Below, piece after piece: positions 23,365 to 31,572 of a stretch of 32,472 nt of DNA. Within the stretch, counting starts at the first letter, position 1; each line of letters opens with the position of its first letter. The position numbers and the translations under genes were made by a program. The notes under the pieces are model-generated. The model saw only the letters and a program-made list of their open reading frames with translations, had not been told where the DNA came from and made no database searches. Source of the DNA: an uncultured Elusimicrobia bacterium (GTDB lineage Bacteria > Elusimicrobiota > Endomicrobiia > Endomicrobiales > Endomicrobiaceae); contig CALGGE010000027.1 in the NCBI GenBank assembly GCA_937916125.1, positions 1 to 32,472 of the forward strand. The letters run 5' to 3'.

Positions 23365-24927
23365 ATGGCAAAATTAACGGCACTGCTGAGTGTATGCAAC
23401 AAAACGGGAATTGTTGAATTCGCCAAAGAATTAAAATCTTTAGGCTACGACATTATTTCCAGCGGAGGAACCGCAAAAAAATTAAAAGAAAATTCTATCG
23501 AATGTACCGAAATATCAAATGTTACGGGCTTTCCTGAAATGCTTGACGGAAGAGTAAAAACATTAAACCCGAAAATACACGGCGGAATTCTTGCAAGAAG
23601 AGATATTCCTAAACATATGGAAGAGTTAAAAGAGCTTGGCATTAACACAATAGATATTGTCGTTGTCAATCTTTATCCTTTTGAAGAAACTGCAAAAAAA
23701 ATCACGAAGCCCGAAGACAAAAATATTTCTCAGGATATTATAGAAAATATAGATATCGGCGGAGTTGCACTTATCAGGGCGGCAGCTAAAAACTATAAAG
23801 ATGTTTTGATAGTTTGCGATCCGAACGACTATTCTTCCATAATCGAAAACTTAAAAAATAAAAATATTTCTCCGGAATTCAGGCTTGAACTTGCCGCAAA
23901 AGGATTCAGACATACTGCATATTATGACGGACTTATATCAAACTACTTATCTTACGACCAATTCCCGTCTCAGGCGGCAATACCTTTAAAGAAGCTGGCT
24001 TCCTTAAGATACGGAGAAAATCCTCATCAGAAAGCATCATTGTACAGTTTCGGCAATGAAGAAAATTCATGTGCCGCAATATCGGCAAAACAATTGCACG
24101 GAAAAGAACTTTCTTACAACAACTATCTTGATTTGGAAGCATCATGGAGACTTGTTCACGAATTTGATAAGCCCGCCTGTGCGATAATAAAACACAACAA
24201 TCCTTGCGGATGTGCCGAAGGAACGGATGCAAAAGACGCCTATTTGAAAGCACTCGCCTGCGACCCCGTAAGTGCGTTCGGCGGTATTGTTGCATTTAAC
24301 GTTGTTGTAGATAAATCCGTTGCCGAAGAAATAGCAAAACTTTTTGTAGAATGTGTTATCGCTCCGGATTACTGCCAAGATGCACTTGATATTTTAACTC
24401 AAAAGAAAAATATCAGACTTTTAAGACAGCCCAACGAATACAAAAAACCGAAAATTTCCATGGAATACAGAATGTTGTCCGACGGAATGCTTGTTCAGGA
24501 AAGAGACGAACAATTATTAAATGAAACAAAAACAATAACAAAAAGAGAACCTACAAAACAGGAAATCGAATCTTTGGCTTTTGCATGGAAAATTTGCAAA
24601 CACGTTAAGTCGAACGCAATTATACTTGTCAGAGGCACTCAGACCGTCGGTATCGGTGCGGGACAAATGAGCAGAATAGATTCTCTCAATATTGCCGTTA
24701 AGAAAATGAAAGAAGCCAAATTTGAAATAGACGAAAGCAAAAATCCTTTAGTTTTGGCTTCAGATGCATTTTTCCCGTTTCCCGATGTGGTTGAAGGTGC
24801 TGCAAAAGAAAATGTTACCGCAATCATTCAGCCGGGAGGCTCGATAAGAGATAATCTTTCCATAGATTTGGCAAACGAAAAAAATATTGCCATGCAGTTT
24901 ACCGGAATGAGACACTTCAAACATTAA
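23365..24927 (+). CDS. purH: Bifunctional AICAR formyltransferase/IMP cyclohydrolase
   Basis: Catalyses the last two steps of IMP synthesis. The N-terminal cyclohydrolase (MGS-like) domain shows VCNKTGIVEFAKEL, ISSGGTAKKL and MLDGRVKTLNPKIHGGIL. The formyltransferase part has LRYGENPHQKA near residue 215 and IIKHNNPCG near 270 with the catalytic Lys-His pair, followed by ACDPVSAFGGIVAFN. The end ITAIIQPGGSIRD-type block and FTGMRHFKH are standard. At 520 aa the length is normal. AAGGAG precedes the ATG. No other pur gene is adjacent. It follows repeat locus C. Confidence 0.96.
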   Translation: MAKLTALLSVCNKTGIVEFAKELKSLGYDIISSGGTAKKLKENSIECTEISNVTGFPEMLDGRVKTLNPKIHGGILARRDIPKHMEELKELGINTIDIVVVNLYPFEETAKKITKPEDKNISQDIIENIDIGGVALIRAAAKNYKDVLIVCDPNDYSSIIENLKNKNISPEFRLELAAKGFRHTAYYDGLISNYLSYDQFPSQAAIPLKKLASLRYGENPHQKASLYSFGNEENSCAAISAKQLHGKELSYNNYLDLEASWRLVHEFDKPACAIIKHNNPCGCAEGTDAKDAYLKALACDPVSAFGGIVAFNVVVDKSVAEEIAKLFVECVIAPDYCQDALDILTQKKNIRLLRQPNEYKKPKISMEYRMLSDGMLVQERDEQLLNETKTITKREPTKQEIESLAFAWKICKHVKSNAIILVRGTQTVGIGAGQMSRIDSLNIAVKKMKEAKFEIDESKNPLVLASDAFFPFPDVVEGAAKENVTAIIQPGGSIRDNLSIDLANEKNIAMQFTGMRHFKH

Positions 24928-24970
24928 TAAATGTCTTTTGGCAATTTATTAACGGTGAAAAGGTGAAAAA

Positions 24971-26980
24971 GTGAAAAGCTTAAAGTTTTTAAAAATAAAA
25001 AATTTTCATTATGCCCGAGTTTTTATTCGGGCATTTTGTTTATTTTTGTTATTTACTTCTTTTTGTTTTGCCGACAGCGAAGATAAAATAGATTTGTCAA
25101 AAGTGGAAGATTATTCGTTGATGCCGTCTAAAGTATTTTTAATTAAAAACAAATTGTTTTTTGATTTTGATAAAGAAAACCTTTTTCTTACGGTACGTCT
25201 TTCCAAAAAAACAAAACTCAGTACGGTAAGAAGATTAAAACTTGATGTTGAAAAAATAAAAAATAAAGAATATAAAATTAAAGAAATAAATATTATTCCC
25301 AATGATTTATATCTGAAAATTTTAAACGAAACTCTTGTTGACTTTAATGTCAATAAAGATACCGCAACAATTCAATACGAATACGAAAATTCTCTTGGCG
25401 ATACCGAACGCCTGTACGGTAAACTGAACACCGATAAAAACTTTCCTCTAAACAAAAAAGCTTTAAAGAAAGAAAATAGGTTGGATAAAGAAGCTTCCGA
25501 ACGGATTTTACGGTCGGTTATCAATATTTCAAAAAAATATTGTTATGAAAATCAGTTTGTTATGGCTACCAAAAATATGGGTGCGATAGTGTATGTTTTT
25601 GTCGATTTGGAAAAATCTTATCTCTGTCCTCTTATTTTACCGCCGTATCAGAAAGATAAAGAAAATTTGAATTTTTTATCGACGACAACGGATTTTCTTT
25701 ATTCTTTTATTATCAAAAATCACATAGTCCCCGTAATTAAATCTCCGTTTACGTCTTCCTACAGGCTTTTTTCGACGGTTTCTTCGTCGTTGATTACCTT
25801 TTCTCCGAATATATACGAAAGTTATTATAAAACAAAAATCGATAACAACGAAATGATGGATATTGATGAGTTTAACAAATTTTTGGATGAAGAACTTGAT
25901 ACAAAACAATATAAAGCAAAAATAAAATTTCTTATAGACGGGGAAGAATTTTTTAAGGATTTTCTGACCTGTGCAAAAGCCGCAACACATTCCGTATTCG
26001 TGCAGACGTATATTTTTAAAAACGACGATTTCTCCGCTATGGTTGCAAACTATTTAAAAGAATATTCGAAAAAAGTTGACGTGCGTGTTCTTGTGGATTA
26101 TATGGGAACTATAGAAATAAAAAAACCTTCAAAAGACATTTTGTATCAAAACTATGCATTACCGAAAAACATTAATGATTATTTGGAAGACAACTCAAAC
26201 GTTAAGGTGCGTATTCATCCGGATACTTGGGTGACAAGCGACCACAGAAAAGTTTTTATTGTTGACAGGAAGAAAGCCTATATAGGAGGAATGAATATTG
26301 CAAACGAGTACAGATATATTTGGCATGATTTGATGGTATCTCTTGAGGGACCGGTAGTTTCCAAACTGGTAAAAGATTTTTACAAAGCATGGTCTTTTGC
26401 GGGACTCGGCGGGGATTTTGCCGTTATATACAGAAGTTTGTTTACCAAATCAAAAAGAACCGAAAATAAACCGACCGACGATATGATAGACGTCAGAATT
26501 CTTAAGACAAGCTCTACGGACTATCAGATACATTCCGCTCAGTTGGAAGCTATTCGCAGGGCAAAAAACAGAATATATATCGAAAATCCTTATTTCAGCG
26601 AGAAATCTTTAATAAACGAACTTATTAATGCAAAAAAACGCGGTGTGGACGTAAAAATAATTTTCCCCGAAGTAAACGATATTGTTATGTCGGATAAAAT
26701 CAACTTGAAAATTGCAAATTATCTTATAGAAAACGGAATAGAAGTTTATGTATATCCGAAAATGACGCACGTAAAAGCGGCGGTTTATGATAATTGGGCA
26801 TGCGTGGGCAGTGCAAATTTCAACAGGCTCAGTATGTTTAAAAATAAAGAAATAAATATTGCGTTTTACGACAAAAATACCGTGGATGAATTGGTAGAAA
26901 AATTATTTGTTCCGGATTTGGAAAATTCAAAACGCTATATAGAAAAAGTGGATGTTCCGATTATTTATTACATAATGTAA
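24971..26980 (+). CDS. Exported phospholipase D/cardiolipin synthase-like protein
   Basis: Two PLD active-site motifs are clear: DHRKVFIVD with GGMNIANEY near residue 430, and THVKAAVYD with GSANFNRLS near residue 605. They form one active site that hydrolyses or transfers phosphodiesters, most likely phospholipid headgroups. About 300 residues precede the PLD core: a signal peptide (FCLFLLFTSFCFA) and a beta-rich region I do not recognise. At 669 aa it is longer than ordinary cardiolipin synthase (about 480), and it lacks that enzyme's paired N-terminal membrane helices. GTG at 24971 has AAAAGG seven bases upstream. The signal-peptide codons contain a terminator-like hairpin. The lipA gene starts 10 bases after the stop. 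Confidence 0.75.
   Translation: MKSLKFLKIKNFHYARVFIRAFCLFLLFTSFCFADSEDKIDLSKVEDYSLMPSKVFLIKNKLFFDFDKENLFLTVRLSKKTKLSTVRRLKLDVEKIKNKEYKIKEINIIPNDLYLKILNETLVDFNVNKDTATIQYEYENSLGDTERLYGKLNTDKNFPLNKKALKKENRLDKEASERILRSVINISKKYCYENQFVMATKNMGAIVYVFVDLEKSYLCPLILPPYQKDKENLNFLSTTTDFLYSFIIKNHIVPVIKSPFTSSYRLFSTVSSSLITFSPNIYESYYKTKIDNNEMMDIDEFNKFLDEELDTKQYKAKIKFLIDGEEFFKDFLTCAKAATHSVFVQTYIFKNDDFSAMVANYLKEYSKKVDVRVLVDYMGTIEIKKPSKDILYQNYALPKNINDYLEDNSNVKVRIHPDTWVTSDHRKVFIVDRKKAYIGGMNIANEYRYIWHDLMVSLEGPVVSKLVKDFYKAWSFAGLGGDFAVIYRSLFTKSKRTENKPTDDMIDVRILKTSSTDYQIHSAQLEAIRRAKNRIYIENPYFSEKSLINELINAKKRGVDVKIIFPEVNDIVMSDKINLKIANYLIENGIEVYVYPKMTHVKAAVYDNWACVGSANFNRLSMFKNKEINIAFYDKNTVDELVEKLFVPDLENSKRYIEKVDVPIIYYIM
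25011..25046 (+). terminator. Terminator-like hairpin inside the signal-peptide codons of the PLD-like gene
   Basis: ATGCCCGA (25011-25018) pairs with TCGGGCAT (25027-25034) around an eight-base loop, followed by TTTTGTTTATTTTTG. This is the best stem with a T-rich tail after purH, yet it lies 40 bases inside the next reading frame. It may both end the purH message and limit expression of the PLD-like gene. Confidence 0.65.
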
Positions 26981-26990
26981 AGGAAAGCAA

Positions 26991-27818
26991 ATGGAAAAGA
27001 AAAGGATAAGTTTGGCAGAGTTGGACGAACTTAAACGCAATTTTAAACATTACGGATTGCATACGGTATGTCAAAGTGCAAAATGTCCGAATATAAACGA
27101 ATGTTTTAAAAATAAAACAGCAACCTTTATGGTGCTGGGAGATATTTGTACCAGAAACTGTGCGTTTTGTGCGACGATGAACGGTAAGCCTTTGCCCGTT
27201 GACGACAACGAACCTTACAAATTGGCTGAAGTGATAAAAAATCTTCGCCTGAAATATGCGGTTATAACGTCCGTTACGCGAGACGATTTATCCGATTGCG
27301 GTGCGGGACATTTTCGTAATATAGTCAATACTTTAAAAAAAGAAATCCCCGATTTAAAAATAGAGCTTCTTGTTCCGGATTTTAAAGGCATTGAAAAAAA
27401 TATAGATATTGTTTTATCGTCTAAACCCGATGTTTTCGGACATAATATTGAAACGGTTCCCTCTCTTTATATATACAGAAGTACAGCCGATTATGAAAGA
27501 TCTTTAAAAGTATTGGCTTATGCCAAAAAGAAAGGTTTTATCGTTAAAACCGCTTTAATGTTAGGACTTGGCGAGACGGAAGAACAGTTATTTGAAACAT
27601 TTAAAGATTTAAAGAAAATAAATTGTGATATTTTGACTATCGGGCAGTATTTAAAACCGTTAAAAAATAATGCGGATGTATTAAAAGAATATACTGATGA
27701 AGAATTTGAATATTTAAAACAAAAAGCGTTGGATGCCGGAATAAAGGTGTGCGTGTCGGGACGTTATGTACGCAGCTCTTATTTTGCCGATAACGCATAC
27801 GAAATATTAAACAAATGA
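26991..27818 (+). CDS. lipA: Lipoyl synthase
   Basis: Inserts two sulfurs into octanoyl groups on carrier proteins to make lipoyl cofactors. Both clusters are visible: the auxiliary [4Fe-4S] site CQSAKCPNINEC near residue 24 and the radical-SAM site CTRNCAFC near residue 55. RSSYFA near the C-terminus gives the Ser ligand of the auxiliary cluster. At 275 aa it is slightly short, the N-terminus being trimmed. AAGGAA lies upstream of the ATG. The stop overlaps the next start by four bases (ATGA at 27815-27818). lipB and the lipoylated enzymes are not in the window. Confidence 0.95.
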   Translation: MEKKRISLAELDELKRNFKHYGLHTVCQSAKCPNINECFKNKTATFMVLGDICTRNCAFCATMNGKPLPVDDNEPYKLAEVIKNLRLKYAVITSVTRDDLSDCGAGHFRNIVNTLKKEIPDLKIELLVPDFKGIEKNIDIVLSSKPDVFGHNIETVPSLYIYRSTADYERSLKVLAYAKKKGFIVKTALMLGLGETEEQLFETFKDLKKINCDILTIGQYLKPLKNNADVLKEYTDEEFEYLKQKALDAGIKVCVSGRYVRSSYFADNAYEILNK

Positions 27819-28114
27819 AAAAAAGAAATTTAACCGTCAGTCAAAATAACGAAAATATAGTTATACGGGATGTTTTTGTTGCGGAAACTTTTTTTGAAAG
27901 ATTGAAAGGGTTGATGTTTGTCGGCAGGGAACATTCTTTCAATTTGTTGTTGAAAAACTGTAATTCCGTCCACACTTGTTTTATGCGGTTCAATTTGGAT
28001 ATTTTCTGTTTGGATAAAAATTTCAATGTAATAAAAGTCCTTAAAAACGTAAAACCTTTCTGTTTTGTTCTTCCCGTTAAGGGCTGTTGCCATATATTGG
28101 AAATATGCAATTGA
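27815..28114 (+). CDS. DUF192 family protein
   Basis: A 99-aa protein with the DUF192 pattern: RLKGLMFVGR near residue 29, CNSVHTCFMRFNLDIFCLD in the middle, VKPFCFVLPVKGCCHILEI at the end. The function of the family is unsettled; many members are exported, but here there is no signal peptide, so it is likely cytosolic. It is shorter than the usual 120-150 residues. It has five Cys, unusual for the family. Its start overlaps the lipA stop, implying coupled translation. Confidence 0.75.
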   Translation: MKKRNLTVSQNNENIVIRDVFVAETFFERLKGLMFVGREHSFNLLLKNCNSVHTCFMRFNLDIFCLDKNFNVIKVLKNVKPFCFVLPVKGCCHILEICN

Positions 28115-28123
28115 ATATTTGTT

Positions 28124-28153
28124 TTGGCGTTTTTTTAAATTTTTTGATATAAT
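28124..28153 (+). promoter_or_regulatory. Predicted promoter of the small membrane protein gene
   Basis: TTGGCG (28124-28129) and an exact TATAAT (28148-28153) at 18 bp. The ATG at 28162 is eight bases after the -10 box, which would leave almost no leader, as seen before nadC and secG. Confidence 0.5.
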
Positions 28154-28161
28154 AATAAGGT

Positions 28162-28347
28162 ATGAACGAAAAAGAAAAACTTAAACTGCTTAGGGAAGCT
28201 GAAGAACTTGCCAAAGAAAATATGAAATATACCAATAAAAACAGGAAGAAAATGTCTTGTTTGGTGTTTTTTGTTTTGATGTATCTGGCGGGGACGATAA
28301 TATCCGTTTTTTTAATAAGTTATATCGGTAAATTTTTGAAAGTTTAA
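28162..28347 (+). CDS. Small single-pass membrane protein, unknown
   Basis: A 61-aa protein that I do not recognise. The first 30 residues are charged and helical (LKLLREAEELAKENMKYTNK, then basic NRKKM). One hydrophobic helix spans about residues 32-55 (CLVFFVLMYLAGTIISVFLI). The basic stretch before the helix predicts a cytosolic N-terminus. AAGG at 28157-28160 is too close to the ATG to be a normal ribosome site. It stands alone between two predicted promoters. It could be a regulator of an envelope complex, but nothing proves it, and coding status rests on length and composition. Confidence 0.5.
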   Translation: MNEKEKLKLLREAEELAKENMKYTNKNRKKMSCLVFFVLMYLAGTIISVFLISYIGKFLKV

Positions 28348-28396
28348 TTTTTAATCGGAGTATGTTTTTTTAATTGTAAAATTATATATTTTTTTA

Positions 28397-28426
28397 TTGA
28401 CATAGTTTTTTTTTTTTTTGTATAAT
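28397..28426 (+). promoter_or_regulatory. Consensus promoter with a T14 spacer, candidate phase-variable switch
   Basis: Exact TTGACA (28397-28402) and exact TATAAT (28421-28426) are separated by 18 bp: TAG, fourteen T (28406-28419), and G. Loss of one T gives the optimal 17 bp spacing. The start would be near 28433; AGGAGG lies ahead of the ATG at 28474. It drives the first gene of the surface polysaccharide locus. Confidence 0.8.
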
Positions 28427-28473
28427 ATCGAGTTGTTAATTTTATTATAACATATGTAGGAGGTATAATTAAA

Positions 28474-29088
28474 ATGAAAAAGTTTTTGTTGAGTTTGGTT
28501 TGTGTCTGCTTATGCTGTGCATTTGCATTTGCGGATGTAGTTGTTGTAGGTAAGAATAAGACGGTTAGGTATCCTGACGGAACTAAGTTGAAGATTCATG
28601 CACAGGAAGATATTACCATCATATATAAAGGAACGGTTGTATTTGTTCCCAAAGGTGAAAGTGTTTCCGTAAGATGTTCCGAAGCTTCCGAAAATAATGC
28701 CGTATTTGTTACATCCGAAAAAGGATTTAAAAATGTTCAAATCGGTGATAAAACATTCAGTTCAAAAAGCGGTGCTTCAATTGTTGCATCAAAGAACGGA
28801 AATGTTTCCGTGCAGACCGGTACGGTTTCGGTTGCTAATGAAAGCGGTCAGGTTTCCATAGTTCCTGCAGGAAAAACTACAAAAGTTGACAATAAAGAAG
28901 CTTTGGCACAGGCAACGGCTGCGGCAACCGCCAATGAAGTTGCGAATGCCTCTTCAAGTTCTTCCGAAAGTCCGAGTGCCGTTGCGGAGTCTAACTCTAC
29001 TGATGTTGCGGAAGTCGCAAATAACGAATCAAGTTATGAACAAGCTTCAAAAGATGAAGATTTAAGCCCTTCAGCACCGAGAAACTGA
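28474..29088 (+). CDS. Secreted FecR-like protein with Ala/Ser/Glu-rich tail
   Basis: A signal peptide (MKKFLLSLVCVCLCCAFAFA) precedes a beta-rich domain to about residue 145. The part VQTGTVSV...SIVPAGKTTKV resembles the repeating turn of FecR-type domains, which are often exported partners of outer-membrane proteins. Residues 145-204 are low complexity (ATAAATANEVANASSSSSES) and probably unstructured and surface accessible or periplasmic. No catalytic motif is seen. AGGAGG gives a good ribosome site. The gene is first after the T14 promoter and is followed 20 bases later by a beta-barrel gene, so the two products may work together. FecR assignment is weak. Confidence 0.6.
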   Translation: MKKFLLSLVCVCLCCAFAFADVVVVGKNKTVRYPDGTKLKIHAQEDITIIYKGTVVFVPKGESVSVRCSEASENNAVFVTSEKGFKNVQIGDKTFSSKSGASIVASKNGNVSVQTGTVSVANESGQVSIVPAGKTTKVDNKEALAQATAAATANEVANASSSSSESPSAVAESNSTDVAEVANNESSYEQASKDEDLSPSAPRN

Positions 29089-29108
29089 GGAGATAGAGGA
29101 TATAAAAA

Positions 29109-30245
29109 ATGAAAAAATTAATCGTATTATTAGTAAGTTGTCTTATCACTTCTGCAGTTTATGCAGACAAACCTTTAAAGTTTATTCTTTCCGAAGATGT
29201 AAGTTGGGATGATAATATTTATCTTACCAAAGATGGTGAAAAATCCTCGGCTATCAGTTCAACTCAGTTGGCTGCAAAGTATAACAATAATATTCCCAAC
29301 AGTTCTTTTAAAATGAATGCCGGCGTTAATGTAGGTTACAATGCTTACACGGAAGCTCCTGCAAAAAATGATTATATGAATGCAGGTGTTAATTTCGGAT
29401 TAAACAACGAGTTTTTGAAATTTGACGAAAAGTTCTCATATACGGCAGACCCCGCTACTTCCGAACTTACCGCCAGAGAAAAAAGAATAAATAACAGAAT
29501 AAGTTTAGGTTATAAAACTTCTTCAAAGAAGAAAATATCTTTAGGCATTTCCGTTGCCGATACTTATGACAGATACACTGAAGACAGCAAGAATTCATTG
29601 AACAGAAACAGAGTAGATGCAGGTTTGAAAGTTCATTATAATTTGTCTGCAAAGACATCGGTTTATGCCGGTTACGGAATAGGCATAATCAATTATGAAA
29701 ATAACGGTACTTATAATAAGAAGAACGATTCTTTGAACCACAGTGCAGTTGCCGGTATTGAGGGTGATATAACTGCAAAAGTAAACGGAAAAGCACAAGT
29801 TTCATATGATTACAGAAAATATGATAATGTTGTCGGAGATTTAAAAGACAATGCAAGTTTGGTAGGCTATTTGGTTGCATTAACTTATGAACCGTCAAAC
29901 AGAAGTTCGTTGTCTTTATCCGGTGAAAGAAAGATGGAAGAATCTACATACGGGAAAAACAGATATTATGTATCTTCTCAAATAGGTGTAGAATACAAAC
30001 AAAAAATTCTCACAAAGTGGACTGCCTCATTGTATGCCGCATATGAAAATATGGGCTATCCCGAATCCGTTAACAATAAAAACAGAAGCGATGATTTGTT
30101 AAATATTAAGCCTTCCATAGAGTACAAATTCAGAGAATATCTTTTCGGAAGTGTATGGTATCAGTTTAAAGATAAGTTATCTAACGTAGATACCGTTGAG
30201 TATGTTGCAAATAAAGTCGGTGTGCAGGTTAAATTCGTATTTTAA
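29109..30245 (+). CDS. Outer-membrane beta-barrel protein
   Basis: Signal peptide (MKKLIVLLVSCLITSAVYA) followed by about 360 residues of alternating polar and hydrophobic strands with Tyr/Asn-rich turns. The chain ends in VKFVF, a terminal Phe recognised by the barrel assembly machinery. The first part (LSEDVSWDDNIYLTKDG) resembles the start of putative beta-barrel porins found beside exopolysaccharide export genes. Here it lies next to the phosphatase and Wza-like genes. It could be a polysaccharide secretion porin or a generic barrel. GAGGA precedes the ATG. A strong terminator follows the stop. Confidence 0.8.
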   Translation: MKKLIVLLVSCLITSAVYADKPLKFILSEDVSWDDNIYLTKDGEKSSAISSTQLAAKYNNNIPNSSFKMNAGVNVGYNAYTEAPAKNDYMNAGVNFGLNNEFLKFDEKFSYTADPATSELTAREKRINNRISLGYKTSSKKKISLGISVADTYDRYTEDSKNSLNRNRVDAGLKVHYNLSAKTSVYAGYGIGIINYENNGTYNKKNDSLNHSAVAGIEGDITAKVNGKAQVSYDYRKYDNVVGDLKDNASLVGYLVALTYEPSNRSSLSLSGERKMEESTYGKNRYYVSSQIGVEYKQKILTKWTASLYAAYENMGYPESVNNKNRSDDLLNIKPSIEYKFREYLFGSVWYQFKDKLSNVDTVEYVANKVGVQVKFVF

Positions 30246-30264
30246 AAGTTAAATAAAAAAATAA

Positions 30265-30306
30265 AAAAGCAGAGCTAAATTATGCGGCTCTGCTTTTACT
30301 TTTTTG
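30265..30306 (+). terminator. Terminator after the beta-barrel gene
   Basis: AAAAGCAGAGC (30265-30275) pairs with GCTCTGCTTTT (30287-30297) over 11 bp, with an 11-base loop and ACTTTTTT behind. An ATG at 30282 lies in the loop and is not used as a start here. Confidence 0.85.
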
Positions 30307-30314
30307 AGGCGTCG

Positions 30315-30767
30315 GTGAAAATACTTTTCATTTGTTTGGCTAATGTCTGTCGCAGTTATATGGCTCAAGAAATATTAAAGAATTTATCGGAGAAAAACAA
30401 CCGAACCGATATTGAAGCGTTTTCAAGAGGCACATTTGTTGATCCGGAATTAAAAGTACCTAAAAAAATAAATAATTTTCTTTTAAAAAACGGCATAACG
30501 CCTGCCTCTCATATACCGACTCAATATTCGAGAAAAGATTTGGAAACAAGTGATTTGATATTGGTTATGGAACGTTATCAATATGAAGAGATAACAGACC
30601 GATATTCGGAATTTACCGACAAGATATATCTGCTTAACGAATATATTTCCAATGACAAAAAAGATGTTCCTGATCCCATAGGTTTGGAAGGAGCGGCTTT
30701 TGAAAAGGTTGCTTCCGTATTGATGAACAATATAAAAATGCTGTATGACAAATTGCAAAACGGCTAA
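30315..30767 (+). CDS. Low-molecular-weight protein tyrosine phosphatase (Wzb/Ptp-like)
   Basis: Removes phosphate from tyrosines, in such loci usually of a Wzc-type kinase that controls polysaccharide chain polymerisation. The P loop CLANVCRS (residues 7-14) keeps the CX5R pattern; relatives mostly read CxGNxCRSP, so Ala replaces Gly and Tyr replaces Pro after the Ser. The general acid is Asp120 in VPDPIG. Length is 150 aa, normal. GTG at 30315 gives the family start MKILFIC and has GAGG five bases before it. The earlier in-frame ATG at 30282 sits in the terminator loop and would add 11 residues the family lacks. The kinase partner should lie beyond the right end. Confidence 0.85.
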   Translation: MKILFICLANVCRSYMAQEILKNLSEKNNRTDIEAFSRGTFVDPELKVPKKINNFLLKNGITPASHIPTQYSRKDLETSDLILVMERYQYEEITDRYSEFTDKIYLLNEYISNDKKDVPDPIGLEGAAFEKVASVLMNNIKMLYDKLQNG

Positions 30768-30774
30768 AAAATAT

Positions 30775-30803
30775 TTCACAATTTATTTAAAATATTATAA
30801 AAT
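30775..30803 (+). promoter_or_regulatory. Predicted promoter of the Wza-like and Wzz-like genes
   Basis: TTCACA (30775-30780) and TAAAAT (30798-30803), each one mismatch from consensus, at 17 bp. An AAGGA ribosome site precedes the ATG at 30844. Confidence 0.55.
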
Positions 30804-30843
30804 ATAAAACTCAAAGTTTATTATTTGTAACAAGGAAAGAAAT

Positions 30844-31542
30844 ATGAGTATAAAAAATTTTTTGATGTTTTGTTTTATGGCGGTATTTTTTGTTTCCTGT
30901 GCTTCCGCAAAAAAGAAAGAGTCAATGGAATTTTCGACGGTAGAAGTGCCATCCGTATCGGTGAATGAAAAAACCGAAAATATCAATAAGAGTGTTTTGC
31001 AGAAACAGATATCCAACAGTATTGACGATATTAAAAAATCCAACGATTATATTTTACAGCCGGGAGATTTGGTTGATATAAAAGTTTTTATGGAAGAGGC
31101 TATGGACAGAACGTTGAGAATTTCTTCCAACGGAACGATAACTTATCCTCTTATAGGCAACGTAAAAATATCCGGAGTATCTCTCTGCGAAGCTGAAGAA
31201 AAAATAGCCGATAAGTTAAAGCATTATATCAAAAATCCTCAAGTTTCAATGTTGATAAAAGAATATTCGAATAAAACCGTTTATGTTTTGGGACAGGTGA
31301 AGAAACCTTCGGCAATAATGATGCCTCCCGAAAAATCTTTAACGGTGCTTGAAGCCATAAGTTCCGTCGGAGGATTTACCGATATTGCAAATACTTCAAA
31401 AGTAAAAATATTAAGAATGGAAAACGGCAAACAGAAAAGTATAGATGTCGATATAACGGCTATTACAAAACAGGGAAATAAATCTCTTGATGTTACGTTG
31501 CAACCGGGCGATGTCCTTTTCGTTCCGCAAAGTATCTTTTAA
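30844..31542 (+). CDS. Polysaccharide export lipoprotein (Wza-like)
   Basis: Outer-membrane lipoprotein for export of capsule or exopolysaccharide. The N-terminus is a lipoprotein signal with Cys near residue 20 (MAVFFVSCAS). After a Ser/Lys/Glu linker the polysaccharide export domain starts near residue 72 (YILQPGDLVDIKVF) and includes NGTITYPLIGNVKISG. A SLBB domain follows (VYVLGQVKKPSAIMMPP to LEAISSVGGFTD), and LQPGDVLFVPQSIF ends it. At 232 aa it is shorter than Wza (about 380): only one SLBB domain and no C-terminal pore helix are visible, so the neighbouring beta-barrel may provide the outer-membrane channel. Confidence 0.9.
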   Translation: MSIKNFLMFCFMAVFFVSCASAKKKESMEFSTVEVPSVSVNEKTENINKSVLQKQISNSIDDIKKSNDYILQPGDLVDIKVFMEEAMDRTLRISSNGTITYPLIGNVKISGVSLCEAEEKIADKLKHYIKNPQVSMLIKEYSNKTVYVLGQVKKPSAIMMPPEKSLTVLEAISSVGGFTDIANTSKVKILRMENGKQKSIDVDITAITKQGNKSLDVTLQPGDVLFVPQSIF

Positions 31543-31572
31543 TCGTAGTCGGCATATTTTAGAGGATAAAAA

